From positions 56,566 through 120,565 of the forward strand of contig NZ_CABFMD010000036.1 of assembly GCF_901875555.1 (NCBI RefSeq): DNA of 64,000 nt. Reading direction: 5' to 3'. Source of the DNA: Streptococcus parasanguinis (lineage in GTDB: Bacteria; Bacillota; Bacilli; Lactobacillales; Streptococcaceae). The notes under the pieces were generated by a model. The model searched no databases and was not told where the DNA came from. It saw only the letters and a list, made by a program, of their open reading frames with translations. The first letter of the stretch is position 1, and every line of letters begins with the position of its first letter. Shown here one piece after another: positions 45,968-54,452 of this stretch. A program made the translations under genes and the position numbers.

Positions 45968-45984
45968 AGTCAAATAAGGTCAAT
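45968..45984 (+). promoter_or_regulatory. CtsR operator
   Basis: AGTCAAATAAGGTCAAT is a tandem heptamer matching the CtsR consensus RGTCAAANANRGTCAAA at all but the last position. It lies directly downstream of the -10, implying autorepression of the ctsR-clpC operon and release on heat or protein stress. Confidence 0.85.
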
Positions 45985-46069
45985 GATGAGAATACACACT
46001 CCAAGGCCATTTTTATAGGCCAAAGAGCAGAGCATCCATCTAGAAAAAAACAAGCCAGAAAGGAGCATC

Positions 46070-46534
46070 ATGGCAAATAAGAACACATCTGATAGTATTG
46101 AAGCTTATATTAAGGCCTTGCTGGCTCAAGCTGGCATGGCAGAGCTCAAAAGAAGTGAGTTAGCCGATGTCTTTCAGGTCGTACCCAGTCAGATTAACTA
46201 TGTTATCAAGACCCGCTTTACCGAGAGTCGAGGCTATATTGTAGAGAGCAAGCGCGGTGGAGGTGGCTATATCCGCATTGGCAAGGTTCAGTTTTCAGAT
46301 CACCATCAGATGCTTCAAGACTTGGCAGCCAATATTGGAGAGACTATCAGCCAGCAGGTCTTCCATGATATCCTCCAGATGCTCTATGAAGAAAAATTAT
46401 TGACAAAACGTGAGACTCAGCTATTACTTGCGACAACCTCCGATGAGGTTCTAGGTCGAGATGCTCTCATCCTACGAACAACTATGCTGAAAAAAATCAT
46501 TCAACAAGTAGATAGAAAAGGAAATACCGACTAG
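46070..46534 (+). CDS. ctsR: Transcriptional repressor of clp/heat-shock genes
   Basis: 154 residues. An N-terminal winged-helix domain (SDSIEAYIKALLAQAG, ELADVFQVVPSQINYVIKTRF) carries the conserved glycine-rich wing ESKRGGGGYIRI, the heat-sensing and DNA-minor-groove element. The C-terminal helical part mediates dimerisation and degradation. It represses clp genes in the cold. The stop at 46534 is directly followed by the clpC ATG. SD AAAGGAG. Confidence 0.97.
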   Translation: MANKNTSDSIEAYIKALLAQAGMAELKRSELADVFQVVPSQINYVIKTRFTESRGYIVESKRGGGGYIRIGKVQFSDHHQMLQDLAANIGETISQQVFHDILQMLYEEKLLTKRETQLLLATTSDEVLGRDALILRTTMLKKIIQQVDRKGNTD

Positions 46535-48964
46535 ATGAACTATTCAACAGCACTGTTAGAAAGTATAGAAGCGGCCCAAATACTAGCAGGCCACTATCAG
46601 GGGCATACCTTAGATACTTGGCATCTCTTGACGGCTATGGCCAATAATCCCTATAGCGTGGCAGGTTCTGTACTCAACGATTATCCCATGCAGATTGACG
46701 AATTTCAGGATGCAGCGGAGCATATTACAGGCCAAGCTTTTCAAAGCGACAATCGGTATGAAATCTTCCCATTTTCTTATCGGACGGAAGCGATTATGAA
46801 ACACGCAAGGGAGATAGCCCAGGTCCTTCATGCCAAGACCTTGGGAACAGAGCATGTGCTCCTCTCTCTTCTAGCGGACCGTGGGACCTTGGCGAGCCAG
46901 GTTATGGAGTTTGCCGGCTTTGCCTTTACAGAGCAAGACAAGGGTGTTCCCGTTGCTTCCCTTCGAAAGAATCTTGAAGACAAGGCGGGCTGGGACAAAA
47001 ATGATCTCAAAGCCATCCGGAGCCTCTATCGGGCCCAAAATCCTAACCGCCAAACTATGGGGAATATGATGGGCATGCCCCCAAGTACAAGTGGAGGCCT
47101 TGAGGACTACACCCGCGATTTGACAGAAATGGCGCGTGCAGGCCAACTCGAGCCTGTGATCGGCCGGGATGCAGAGATTTCACGCATGATCCAAATCCTC
47201 AGCCGCAAGACGAAGAACAATCCTGTATTGGTGGGAGAAGCAGGGGTCGGAAAGACTGCTCTTGCATTAGGGCTGGCCCAGCGTGTCGCTAGTGGCAATG
47301 TTCCAGCTGAAATCGCGCAAATGCGTGTTCTGGAATTGGATCTCATGAATGTAGTGGCAGGGACACGCTTCCGTGGGGACTTTGAAGAACGGATGAACAA
47401 TATCATCCAGGACATCGAAGAAGACGGTCACGTCATCCTCTTTATCGATGAGCTGCATACCATTATGGGGTCAGGATCTGGCATTGATTCGACCTTAGAC
47501 GCAGCTAATATTCTAAAACCAGCCTTGGCACGAGGAACCTTGCGTACAGTTGGAGCGACGACTCAAGATGAGTACCAAAAGCATATCGAAAAAGATGCAG
47601 CCCTCTCTCGTCGTTTTGCAAAAGTCACCATTGAAGAGCCAAGTGTTGCAGATAGCATCCAAATTCTCCAAGGCTTGAAAGAGACCTACCAGGACCACCA
47701 TCATGTGACCATTACCGATGAAGCGATCGAAACAGCTGTCAAATATGCCCACCGCTATTTAACCAGCCGTCAATTACCAGATTCAGCCATTGATCTCTTG
47801 GATGAAGCAGCAGCTACCGTACAAAACCGCGATTCCAACGGTCACGTAAAAGAAGAGTTGACTGCCTTGGATCGGGCCTTGATGGATGGCAAGTGGAAGA
47901 AAGCAGCCCAGCTCTTACAAGTAGAGGCTGCTCCCATTGTCTACAAAAAAGAAGTCACTGACCAAGATGTTTTGGTGACCTTGAGCCAATTATCTGGTAT
48001 TCCAACTCAAAAACTGACCCAAACCGATGCCAAGAAGTATCTCAACTTAGAAGCAGAATTGCACAAGCGCGTGATTGGTCAAGACCAAGCCGTTTCGAGC
48101 ATCAGTCGGGCCATTCGACGGAATCAATCAGGTATCCGTAGCAATAAACGTCCGATCGGTTCTTTCATGTTCCTAGGACCTACTGGAGTCGGAAAAACGG
48201 AGCTTGCCAAAGCCTTGGCAGAAGTCCTGTTTGATGATGAATCGGCCCTCATCCGTTTTGATATGAGTGAGTACATGGAAAAATTCGCGGCTAGCCGCCT
48301 CAACGGTGCCCCTCCAGGCTATGTGGGCTACGAAGAAGGAGGCGAGTTGACCGAGAAAGTCCGTAACAAACCGTATTCTGTTCTCTTATTTGATGAGGTG
48401 GAAAAAGCCCACCCAGACATTTTCAATGTCCTTTTGCAGGTCTTGGATGACGGAGTTTTAACCGATAGCAAAGGCCGGAAGATCGACTTCTCCAATACCA
48501 TTATCATTATGACTTCAAACCTTGGGGCAACAGCCCTTCGAGATGATAAGACTGTTGGTTTTGGTGCCAAAGATATTCGCTTTGACCAGGCCAATATGGA
48601 AAAACGCATGTTTGAAGAGTTGAAGAAGACCTATCGTCCAGAGTTTATCAACCGGATTGATGAAAAGGTGGTCTTCCATAGCCTATCCAGCGAGGATATG
48701 CAGCAGGTGGTGAAAGTCATGGTCAAACCGCTGGTTGCGACCTTGGCAGAACAAGGCATGACCCTCAAATTCCAGCCTTCAGCGCTCAAATTACTAGCAA
48801 CCAAAGGATACGATCCAGAAATGGGAGCACGTCCTCTTCGCCGTGTATTGCAGACTGAAGTGGAAGATCAGTTGGCTGAGCTTCTTCTCAAGGGAGAAGT
48901 TCAAGAAGGGCAAACCATCAAGGTTGGAACGACAGCCGGAACGATCAAGTTCGAGATTGTCTAG
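46535..48964 (+). CDS. clpC: ATP-dependent Clp protease ATP-binding subunit ClpC
   Basis: 809 residues, class I Hsp100. The N-terminal Clp-N repeat domain is followed by AAA module 1 (Walker A GEAGVGKTA, Walker B VILFIDELHT), a short middle domain and AAA module 2 (Walker A GPTGVGKTE, Walker B VLLFDEVEKAH, sensor-like GARPLRRVLQ). It unfolds proteins for ClpP and disaggregates. The lack of a long ClpB-type coiled coil and pairing with ctsR identify ClpC rather than ClpB or ClpE. Regulated by the CtsR site at 45968. Confidence 0.96.
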   Translation: MNYSTALLESIEAAQILAGHYQGHTLDTWHLLTAMANNPYSVAGSVLNDYPMQIDEFQDAAEHITGQAFQSDNRYEIFPFSYRTEAIMKHAREIAQVLHAKTLGTEHVLLSLLADRGTLASQVMEFAGFAFTEQDKGVPVASLRKNLEDKAGWDKNDLKAIRSLYRAQNPNRQTMGNMMGMPPSTSGGLEDYTRDLTEMARAGQLEPVIGRDAEISRMIQILSRKTKNNPVLVGEAGVGKTALALGLAQRVASGNVPAEIAQMRVLELDLMNVVAGTRFRGDFEERMNNIIQDIEEDGHVILFIDELHTIMGSGSGIDSTLDAANILKPALARGTLRTVGATTQDEYQKHIEKDAALSRRFAKVTIEEPSVADSIQILQGLKETYQDHHHVTITDEAIETAVKYAHRYLTSRQLPDSAIDLLDEAAATVQNRDSNGHVKEELTALDRALMDGKWKKAAQLLQVEAAPIVYKKEVTDQDVLVTLSQLSGIPTQKLTQTDAKKYLNLEAELHKRVIGQDQAVSSISRAIRRNQSGIRSNKRPIGSFMFLGPTGVGKTELAKALAEVLFDDESALIRFDMSEYMEKFAASRLNGAPPGYVGYEEGGELTEKVRNKPYSVLLFDEVEKAHPDIFNVLLQVLDDGVLTDSKGRKIDFSNTIIIMTSNLGATALRDDKTVGFGAKDIRFDQANMEKRMFEELKKTYRPEFINRIDEKVVFHSLSSEDMQQVVKVMVKPLVATLAEQGMTLKFQPSALKLLATKGYDPEMGARPLRRVLQTEVEDQLAELLLKGEVQEGQTIKVGTTAGTIKFEIV

Positions 48965-48973
48965 GAGGACGTC

Positions 48974-49462
48974 ATGACGCTTCAGCGATTAACCCGTATT
49001 TCGCTTTTGGCGGCCCTTTGTGTCGCCCTCCGTCAGGCTTTTGCCCCTTTTCCAAATGTCCAACCTATCTCTGCCATCTTTTTTCTCTTGGTGATATTTG
49101 AAGGGTATAGCTTTGCCTTTCTTGTGATGATGATCACCATGTTTGTCTCCGCCTTTTTCCTGGGGATGAGCCTGATTGTGTTCTTTCAGATTGTTGCCTT
49201 TGGCTGTTTGATGCTCATTTGGCGCATCAGTTACAAGTGGTTGCCCTTTGTCCTTCAGATCCTTTTTGTGGGCCTACTGTCCTTTGCTTATGGGGTCTTG
49301 ATCGATAGTGTTTATGCCTTGATGTTCCATATTCCTTGGTGGACCTATGCTTTGGTCAATGGTTTTAGTTTTAACCTGGCCCATGCTTTATCAACGATCG
49401 CTTTTTATCCCATTATTTATCATATCTTTAGGAGATTTTATGTTGAAAAAAAATATTTCTAG
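48974..49462 (+). CDS. ECF transporter S (substrate-binding) component
   Basis: 162 residues with about five or six membrane helices, N-terminal TRISLLAALCVALRQAFAPFPNVQPISAIFF. That stretch has the (A)xxxA-type helix expected of ECF S-components, which dock to the shared EcfT-EcfA module encoded elsewhere. The substrate is not evident. The 3' end overlaps the start of a DUF4430 lipoprotein gene by 23 bp, and such proteins resemble the C-terminal domain of transcobalamin, so a cobalamin-like or other cofactor ligand is a reasonable guess. It starts 9 bp after clpC, possibly by read-through. Confidence 0.8.
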   Translation: MTLQRLTRISLLAALCVALRQAFAPFPNVQPISAIFFLLVIFEGYSFAFLVMMITMFVSAFFLGMSLIVFFQIVAFGCLMLIWRISYKWLPFVLQILFVGLLSFAYGVLIDSVYALMFHIPWWTYALVNGFSFNLAHALSTIAFYPIIYHIFRRFYVEKKYF

Positions 49463-49847
49463 CTTGATGACCTTACTTGCAGTTCTTCTTTTAGCGAGTT
49501 GCGCTCCGTCTCATAGCACAAACAATCAAACAACTGCTTCTAGCACAGAAGTTGCCAAGAAAAACGAAATTTCGATTACAGTAAGTGTGACGCCAGAAGG
49601 TCAAAAAGCGCAATCGAAAACCTTGAAAGTAGCAGAAGAAAGCAACCTCATGAAAGTGCTCAAAGCCAACTACAAGATTGAAGAAAAAAATGGCCTGATC
49701 ACCTCGATTGACGGCCACAGCCAAGACGAAGCCAAAGGCCTTTACTGGATGTATAAGATCAATGGCGAGATGGCTCCAAAAGGTTCTGCTGAAACCACCG
49801 TTAAAAAAGGGGACAAGATCGAATTCTATCAAGAAGTATACAAATAA
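49440..49847 (+). CDS. DUF4430 (transcobalamin-like) lipoprotein
   Basis: 135 residues from the ATG at 49440 with SD TAGGAG 6 bp upstream, inside the end of the S-component gene. Signal peptide with lipobox LLASC (Cys about 21). A compact DUF4430 domain follows: ISITVSVTPEGQ, SNLMKVLKANYKIEEK, GLYWMYKINGEMAPKG and VKKGDKIEFYQEVY. The overlap with the S component suggests they form one uptake system: a surface lipoprotein catching the ligand and the membrane S component carrying it. This is inference from gene order and fold. Confidence 0.85.
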   Translation: MLKKNISSLMTLLAVLLLASCAPSHSTNNQTTASSTEVAKKNEISITVSVTPEGQKAQSKTLKVAEESNLMKVLKANYKIEEKNGLITSIDGHSQDEAKGLYWMYKINGEMAPKGSAETTVKKGDKIEFYQEVYK

Positions 49848-49854
49848 TGAGTAG

Positions 49855-49880
49855 CCGGCTAGTTTGTCCGGCTTTTTTCT
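49855..49880 (+). terminator. Terminator after the DUF4430 gene
   Basis: Arms AGCCGG and CCGGCT around CTAGTTTGT, followed by a T-run. Confidence 0.8.
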
Positions 49881-49939
49881 CCATGCCTTAGGAATTTACC
49901 TAAAACTTCTTTCAAATTAGAAAAATATTTGAGAAACTA

Positions 49940-49968
49940 TTGACAGCCTCATATAACAGTGTTACAAT
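49940..49968 (+). promoter_or_regulatory. Promoter of the lipoprotein gene 50011-50727
   Basis: TTGACA (49940-49945), 17-bp spacer, TACAAT (49963-49968). Near consensus; the -10 is embedded in a series of TGTTAC repeats. Confidence 0.85.
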
Positions 49969-49996
49969 AATGTTACAAAATATTACAAATGTTACA
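49960..49996 (+). promoter_or_regulatory. VicR/WalR-like box and phased TGTTACA repeats
   Basis: TGTTAC (49960-49965), five bases, TGTTAC (49971-49976) is a full match to the WalR/VicR consensus TGTWAH-N5-TGTWAH. Two further units follow, TATTACA at 49981 and TGTTACA at 49990, so four units recur about every 9-11 bp. The site overlaps the -10, which would suit repression. Confidence 0.6.
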
Positions 49997-50010
49997 AAAG
50001 AGGTTCTGTT

Positions 50011-50727
50011 ATGAAAAACAAAAAAATCATTTCCCTGGCAGCCCTAGCTCTTACAGCTAGTCTTTTCCTAGGAGCTTGTGGCGGAAATAAAGAAGAAAAA
50101 ACTTCAGAAGCAAGCAGTTCAAAGACCAGTCAAGTCAAACAAACCAGCTCTTCTTCTAAGAAAAAAGTGATCACTAGTAAAGATCCGATTGCTTCTTCAT
50201 CCTCTGATAGCAAAACAGAAGAAAGTCATACCGTTGGTAGCAAAAATACCCAAGCTGCAGCTAGTCAAACACCTGCTCCAGCTAAAGAAGCGACACCAGG
50301 AGCACCCGTAACAAAAGAAGTAGTCACTCCAGCAACACCAGCGAAAGCAAAATTGCCAAGTCTAGAAGACGGTCATGCCCATGCTAAGAAGCAAGCTTCT
50401 GCTACTGAGAATGCTCAATACAAGGGAGTCTATTCTGTGGCAGCAGGAGATTTCTCCGCAGCAGCTGGGAATTGGTCTGACAAACGTGACACTGGGGTCA
50501 CTATTGGCCAAGGTGGTCAAGTAACCATCCAACTCCCTGGGGGTCAACCCGTAGCCTATGGCATCAGTGCTTATAACTATACCTTGGATGATGGTCATTA
50601 CCATGCTAATCTCTCAGCAGGCGATGGGTCTGCAGCGACTCTAGATATCGTAGTTGGAAAAGATGGCTCAGTATCTAGTGTGACGGTTCTTAAAGACGGT
50701 GTCAGCCACTCCCTCACTCGTGAATAA
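50011..50727 (+). CDS. Lipoprotein with Ser/Ala/Pro-rich linker and small C-terminal domain
   Basis: 238 residues. Lipobox LGAC (Cys about 23), then a long Ser/Lys/Thr- and Ala/Pro-rich linker to about residue 120, which would cross the wall. The C-terminal domain of about 100 residues has VYSVAAGDFSAAAGNWSD, VTIGQGGQVTIQLPGG, YNYTLDDGHYHANLSAGDG and a His-rich GHAHAKK stretch. No family recognised. The promoter carries a VicR-like site, which would link it to wall homeostasis. Monocistronic, ends with a T-rich hairpin. Confidence 0.8.
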   Translation: MKNKKIISLAALALTASLFLGACGGNKEEKTSEASSSKTSQVKQTSSSSKKKVITSKDPIASSSSDSKTEESHTVGSKNTQAAASQTPAPAKEATPGAPVTKEVVTPATPAKAKLPSLEDGHAHAKKQASATENAQYKGVYSVAAGDFSAAAGNWSDKRDTGVTIGQGGQVTIQLPGGQPVAYGISAYNYTLDDGHYHANLSAGDGSAATLDIVVGKDGSVSSVTVLKDGVSHSLTRE

Positions 50728-50733
50728 AAGTCG

Positions 50734-50778
50734 AAAGATTTGAAAGGATAAGTTTCTCTTTTCAGATCTTTTTTTTTA
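50734..50778 (+). terminator. Terminator after the lipoprotein gene
   Basis: Arms AAAGATTTGAAA and TTTCAGATCTTT (one mismatch) with a T9-10 run. Confidence 0.7.
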
Positions 50779-50807
50779 ATTTGAAGAAAAATATAATTTT
50801 TTATAAA

Positions 50808-50841
50808 AAACTATTGACAGATGGAAAATATAGTTTATAAT
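50808..50841 (+). promoter_or_regulatory. nadR promoter with candidate NrtR operator
   Basis: TTGACA (50814-50819), 16-bp spacer, TATAAT (50836-50841). Inverted arms AAACTAT (50808-50814) and ATAGTTT (50830-50836) bracket the -35 and spacer. Because the operon ends with an NrtR-type regulator, this inverted repeat is a candidate operator. Confidence 0.55.
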
Positions 50842-50890
50842 AAAAACATAAAGAAAACCTATTTATAAAAAAATATAAAAAGGAGTTTGT

Positions 50891-51952
50891 ATGAAAAAAG
50901 AAAGAATTGCCCTGGTATTTGGGACTTTTGCCCCCTTACATCAGGGGCACATTGACTTGATCCAGAGAGCGAAACGCCAGTGTGATCGTGTCTGCGTGAT
51001 TGTGTCAGGCTACCGAGATGACCGTGGAGGCAAAGTTGGTCTTTCATTGCAGAAACGCTTTCGGTACATCCGTGAAGCTTTCTCCGACGATGAATTGACC
51101 AGCGTCTACAAATTAGATGAAACTGAGCTCCCTCGCTATCCTCTTGGCTGGGAACCTTGGCTGGAGACAGCACTTGCGACCATCCAGTTTCAGAGGGAAA
51201 CTCAGGAATTGATCTTCTACGTGGGAGAGCAAGCCTACAAGGAAGAGCTGGAGTCACGAGGTTTTGAAGCGCGCTTAGAGGAGCGTCGGTTTGGAATCTC
51301 TGCGACCATGATTCGCGAAAATCCTAGTAAGTACTGGAAATACATTGCCCAACCTTTCCGCCGTCAATTCACGAAAAAGGTCTTGATTATGGGGAGTGCC
51401 AGCAACGGGAAGACGACGCTTGCCAAAGACTTGGCCCGCTTCTATGATGCACCTGTTAGTCTGGAGTATGCGCGTGAATACCAAATCAAGAACAATGTTC
51501 GGGATGATGAGCTGACGCCAAAAGATTATTATTATCTTCTTTTAGGCCAATATGCTCAAACCTCTACTCTCATTGATAGTAGTGCCAATCGAGGCCTTGT
51601 CATTGCAGATACCAATTCCCTGGTCACAAAAGGCTACTATGACTACTATATGGAAGTCGAAGGGCAGGATGCCAACTTAAGAGATACCTTTGACAATCTC
51701 TTTATCAGTATCTTGTCCAAGGAAAAATGGGACCTGATCCTCTTTGTACAACCGATCGGCTCTTATGTCAACGATGGCTTTCGAGATATGACCATGGCTG
51801 ATGAAGAGATTCGAACCAGCTTTTCCAACTACCTGGACCAATTGCGCCAGCAATACCTAGGAAACATTCCGACCACTTTCCTCGCATCAGACTACCTCGG
51901 TAACTACGAAGAAGCCAAAAACGTTATCGATGCTATCTACCAAGCCGACTAA
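50891..51952 (+). CDS. nadR: NadR-type NMN adenylyltransferase / ribosylnicotinamide kinase
   Basis: 353 residues. The N-terminal nucleotidyltransferase domain has GTFAPLHQGHIDLI (HxGH) and ISATMIRENP (ISxTxxR). The C-terminal kinase domain has a P-loop GSASNGKTTLAKDLA, SLEYAREY, VIADTNSLVT. NadR converts nicotinamide riboside to NMN and then NAD. No N-terminal HTH, so regulation is by another protein. It is first in an operon with pnuC (start 11 bp later) and nrtR; together they import and use nicotinamide riboside. Confidence 0.95.
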   Translation: MKKERIALVFGTFAPLHQGHIDLIQRAKRQCDRVCVIVSGYRDDRGGKVGLSLQKRFRYIREAFSDDELTSVYKLDETELPRYPLGWEPWLETALATIQFQRETQELIFYVGEQAYKEELESRGFEARLEERRFGISATMIRENPSKYWKYIAQPFRRQFTKKVLIMGSASNGKTTLAKDLARFYDAPVSLEYAREYQIKNNVRDDELTPKDYYYLLLGQYAQTSTLIDSSANRGLVIADTNSLVTKGYYDYYMEVEGQDANLRDTFDNLFISILSKEKWDLILFVQPIGSYVNDGFRDMTMADEEIRTSFSNYLDQLRQQYLGNIPTTFLASDYLGNYEEAKNVIDAIYQAD

Positions 51953-51962
51953 GGAGCAGCTT

Positions 51963-52745
51963 ATGAAAAACCTATCTGAAAAATTTGCAACTTTTAGCCA
52001 AGACTTCAAAAATGTTCACCGAGAAGCGAAAAAGCAAGGCTTTGTCAATATTATGAAACTCCTATGGAAGGACCTTTTTGTAGGACGTACAGCCTTTCAA
52101 TGGATCTATCTCCTGCTTCTTTCCAGCGTTCCCTTCTTCTTAGAATGGACCAATCGTGCAGGACAGCATGATTGGCTGGGACTGTTTGCCTCTTGGACAG
52201 GCATTGTCTGTGTTATCCTGGTTGCCGAAGGACGTGCTAGCAACTACCTCTTTGGAGCAGTGAATTCAGCGATCTACCTCGTTTTAGCCCTCAATAAAAA
52301 CTTCTACGGGGAAGTTCTGACAACTCTTTATTTCTTCATCATGCAACCGATCGGTCTCTATGTCTGGCTCTCCAATCGGATCAACGATCAAGGTAAGGTT
52401 GAAGAATCTCACTTTGAAGCCAAGAAATTGAACTTAATCGAGTGGATGCGCTACTTGGCCTTGTGTGCTGTGATTTGGATCGGTATGGGCTTCGCGTATC
52501 AGAGCATCCATAGCGCTCGCCCTTTCCGTGATAGCATTACTGATGCGACCAATGGGGTCGGTCAGCTCCTCATGACCCGCCTTTACCGGGAGCAATGGAT
52601 CTTCTGGATTGCGACCAACGTCTTTAGTATCTATCTCTGGTGGGATCAGAGTGTTCACATTCAAGGGATGTACTGGGTCTACACGCTCAATAGTTTAGTG
52701 GGCTGGTACCAATGGACCAAAGCCCTCAAGAAGGAGGTGGCTTAG
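51963..52745 (+). CDS. pnuC: Nicotinamide riboside transporter PnuC
   Basis: 260 residues from the ATG at 51963 (SD AAGGAG 5 bp upstream). About seven membrane helices. PnuC landmarks include FASWTGIVCVILVAEGRASNYLFGAVNSAIYL, the WxxW-type WIYLL, and QWIFWIATNVFSIYLWWDQ. It facilitates uptake of nicotinamide riboside, trapped by NadR phosphorylation. The stop is directly followed by the nrtR ATG. Confidence 0.95.
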   Translation: MKNLSEKFATFSQDFKNVHREAKKQGFVNIMKLLWKDLFVGRTAFQWIYLLLLSSVPFFLEWTNRAGQHDWLGLFASWTGIVCVILVAEGRASNYLFGAVNSAIYLVLALNKNFYGEVLTTLYFFIMQPIGLYVWLSNRINDQGKVEESHFEAKKLNLIEWMRYLALCAVIWIGMGFAYQSIHSARPFRDSITDATNGVGQLLMTRLYREQWIFWIATNVFSIYLWWDQSVHIQGMYWVYTLNSLVGWYQWTKALKKEVA

Positions 52746-53522
52746 ATGGCAACTCTCTCGATTCCAGCAGGAATGACAGAGAAAGAGTATTTTGAGACGG
52801 TCGCTAGTGAAGCAGACTTTCTCAAGTGGTACAAGGAACAAGACTTACCGACTTATGAAACCCCAAGTGTCACAGCGGACATGGTAGCCTACTGTTTTGT
52901 CGAAGGCCAGCTCAAGCTCTTAGCCATTCGCCGCAAGGCCCACCCTTATCAACACCGCCTCGCCTTGGTTGGGGGCTTTGTGAACAAGGAGGAAGATGCG
53001 ACCCATGCCTGCATCCGAGAAGTCAAAGAAGAAGTCGGGCTCGATCTTCCAGTTAATAAGGTGGAGCAGCTCATGACAGTCTCCACCCCTGGGCGTGATC
53101 CCAGAGGCTGGGTCATTACCATTGCTCATCTGGTCTATCTGCCAGCAGAAGCAGTAAACATGGTCCAAGCAGGAGACGATGCCAAGGAAGTTGTTTTTCT
53201 GGATGTTGATTTCAAAAAAGCCCAGTGCTTGCTGGAAGGGAATCCACTAGCTGCTTCTGATTTTGCCTTTGACCACTATCAAATCATTCAAGAATCCATC
53301 AAGCGGATTCAGGGGCGTTTGGACTGGAACCCAACCTTCCTCTATCTGTTAGAGGAGCCTTTCACAGTTTATGAAGCAACGGAATTGGTCAATCTAATCA
53401 ATCCAGGGCGCCCCATCGTTAGCAATAACTTTCTCGTAAAATTCGGAGAATTTGTGGAAGAAGTGGGTGTCAAACGGGTGCCTAAGAAAAAACCACGCAA
53501 GACCTATCGCTTAAAGCCATAA
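52746..53522 (+). CDS. nrtR: NrtR-type NUDIX regulator of NAD metabolism
   Basis: 258 residues. An N-terminal NUDIX-like domain with GGFVNKEEDATHACIREVKEEVGL (Nudix box GX5EX7REVXEEXG) is followed by a winged-helix C-terminal domain (FTVYEATELVNLIN, IVSNNFLVKFGEFVEEVG). NrtR proteins bind ADP-ribose or related NAD derivatives and repress NAD salvage genes. The co-transcribed nadR-pnuC are the expected targets. The retained Nudix box leaves open whether it also hydrolyses a substrate. SD AAGGAGGTGG inside the pnuC end. Confidence 0.85.
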   Translation: MATLSIPAGMTEKEYFETVASEADFLKWYKEQDLPTYETPSVTADMVAYCFVEGQLKLLAIRRKAHPYQHRLALVGGFVNKEEDATHACIREVKEEVGLDLPVNKVEQLMTVSTPGRDPRGWVITIAHLVYLPAEAVNMVQAGDDAKEVVFLDVDFKKAQCLLEGNPLAASDFAFDHYQIIQESIKRIQGRLDWNPTFLYLLEEPFTVYEATELVNLINPGRPIVSNNFLVKFGEFVEEVGVKRVPKKKPRKTYRLKP

Positions 53523-53547
53523 ATCGAGCGAGGTTCATTCCGGAAAT

Positions 53548-53585
53548 CTCTCCAGTTACTATTAGTAGCTGGAGGGATTTTTTGT
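53548..53585 (+). terminator. Terminator of nadR-pnuC-nrtR
   Basis: Arms CTCCAGTTACT and AGTAGCTGGAG (one wobble) around ATT with a T-run. Confidence 0.85.
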
Positions 53586-53605
53586 TTTATCAAAAAATAT
53601 TTAAA

Positions 53606-53650
53606 AAAATGTCAAAAATAGTTGACATTTTGTGTTCGAAATACTATACT
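53606..53650 (+). promoter_or_regulatory. Promoter and operator of the HTH cassette
   Basis: The perfect inverted repeat AAAATGTCAA / TTGACATTTT (53606-53615, 53622-53631; 6-bp spacer) contains the -35 TTGACA (53622-53627). The -10 TATACT is at 53645-53650, 17 bp away. Autoregulation by the HTH protein encoded next is likely. Confidence 0.7.
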
Positions 53651-53690
53651 ATAGTCAAATATATGCGACATTAATTTAATAGGAGGAAAC

Positions 53691-53885
53691 ATGAACCGTG
53701 TGAAAGAATTTCGTAAGGAACTGGGCATGTCCCAGCTTGAGCTCGCCAAGGATATCGGTGTCTCTAGGCAAACTATCAACATGATTGAGAACGACAAGTA
53801 CAATCCTACCCTGGAACTTTGTCTCAATCTCGCTCGAAGCCTCCAAACTGACCTCAACAGTCTCTTTTGGGAGGACGATTTTTAA
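53691..53885 (+). CDS. XRE-family HTH regulator (64 aa)
   Basis: 64 residues consisting of one Cro/CI-type HTH: FRKELGMSQLELAKDIGVSRQTINMIENDKYNPTLELCLNLA. It ends LNSLFWEDDF, typical of the small YozG-like regulators paired with membrane proteins. SD AGGAGG 5 bp before the ATG. It probably binds the inverted repeat at 53606-53631. Followed by two membrane-protein genes in the same transcript. Confidence 0.9.
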   Translation: MNRVKEFRKELGMSQLELAKDIGVSRQTINMIENDKYNPTLELCLNLARSLQTDLNSLFWEDDF

Positions 53886-53899
53886 AAAGGAGAAGAAAA

Positions 53900-54442
53900 A
53901 TGAAAAAAGAACCCCTCAATGAAAAACTGATCAAACGCATCTATGGCATTTCAGGCCCCCTTGATGAACACAAACGGCGCGAAGCTGAGCACATCGGAAA
54001 TAAAATCTTTATGATTCTCTTTTACCTCATGACTTTAGGCAATCTTATTCCCTTTGTCCTTGCTTTTAGATATCCCCAAGTAGTCTCTTTTGGATATCCA
54101 ATCATTATCTTTCTAATTTCCATGGTTTGTGCTATCTATGTCACTAGTCAAACTAAAAAAACAGGTATTACTGCTATCGATCCTGATATGTTGAGCCAGA
54201 AGGAAAAGAAACAGTTACGTAATCCTGGTCTTAAAGCTGGTCTAGTCTATGGAATAGCTATGTTCTTTGGAATGCCACTCCTCAATATCCTAATGGATGA
54301 TAGCAAAAGCTATCTTACCGCTCTTTTGAATACAAGAAGTATTTTGTCAACCATCGTTGCAACCTTCTTTTTCGGATTAACAGTCCAAATTGTCGTCACT
54401 CTTCGCATTCAAAAAGCTAGAGAAGATCAAGACGACGATTAG
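53900..54442 (+). CDS. DUF3278-type membrane protein
   Basis: 180 residues from the ATG at 53900 (SD AAAGGAGAAG). Four membrane helices: two near residues 30-80 (IFMILFYLMTLGNLIPFVLAF, YPIIIFLISMVCAIYV), two near 115-170. Resembles the DUF3278 proteins found next to small XRE regulators in streptococci; no biochemical role known to me. It overlaps nothing; the next gene begins 10 bp after its stop. Confidence 0.75.
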   Translation: MKKEPLNEKLIKRIYGISGPLDEHKRREAEHIGNKIFMILFYLMTLGNLIPFVLAFRYPQVVSFGYPIIIFLISMVCAIYVTSQTKKTGITAIDPDMLSQKEKKQLRNPGLKAGLVYGIAMFFGMPLLNILMDDSKSYLTALLNTRSILSTIVATFFFGLTVQIVVTLRIQKAREDQDDD

Positions 54443-54452
54443 GAGGAAACTT

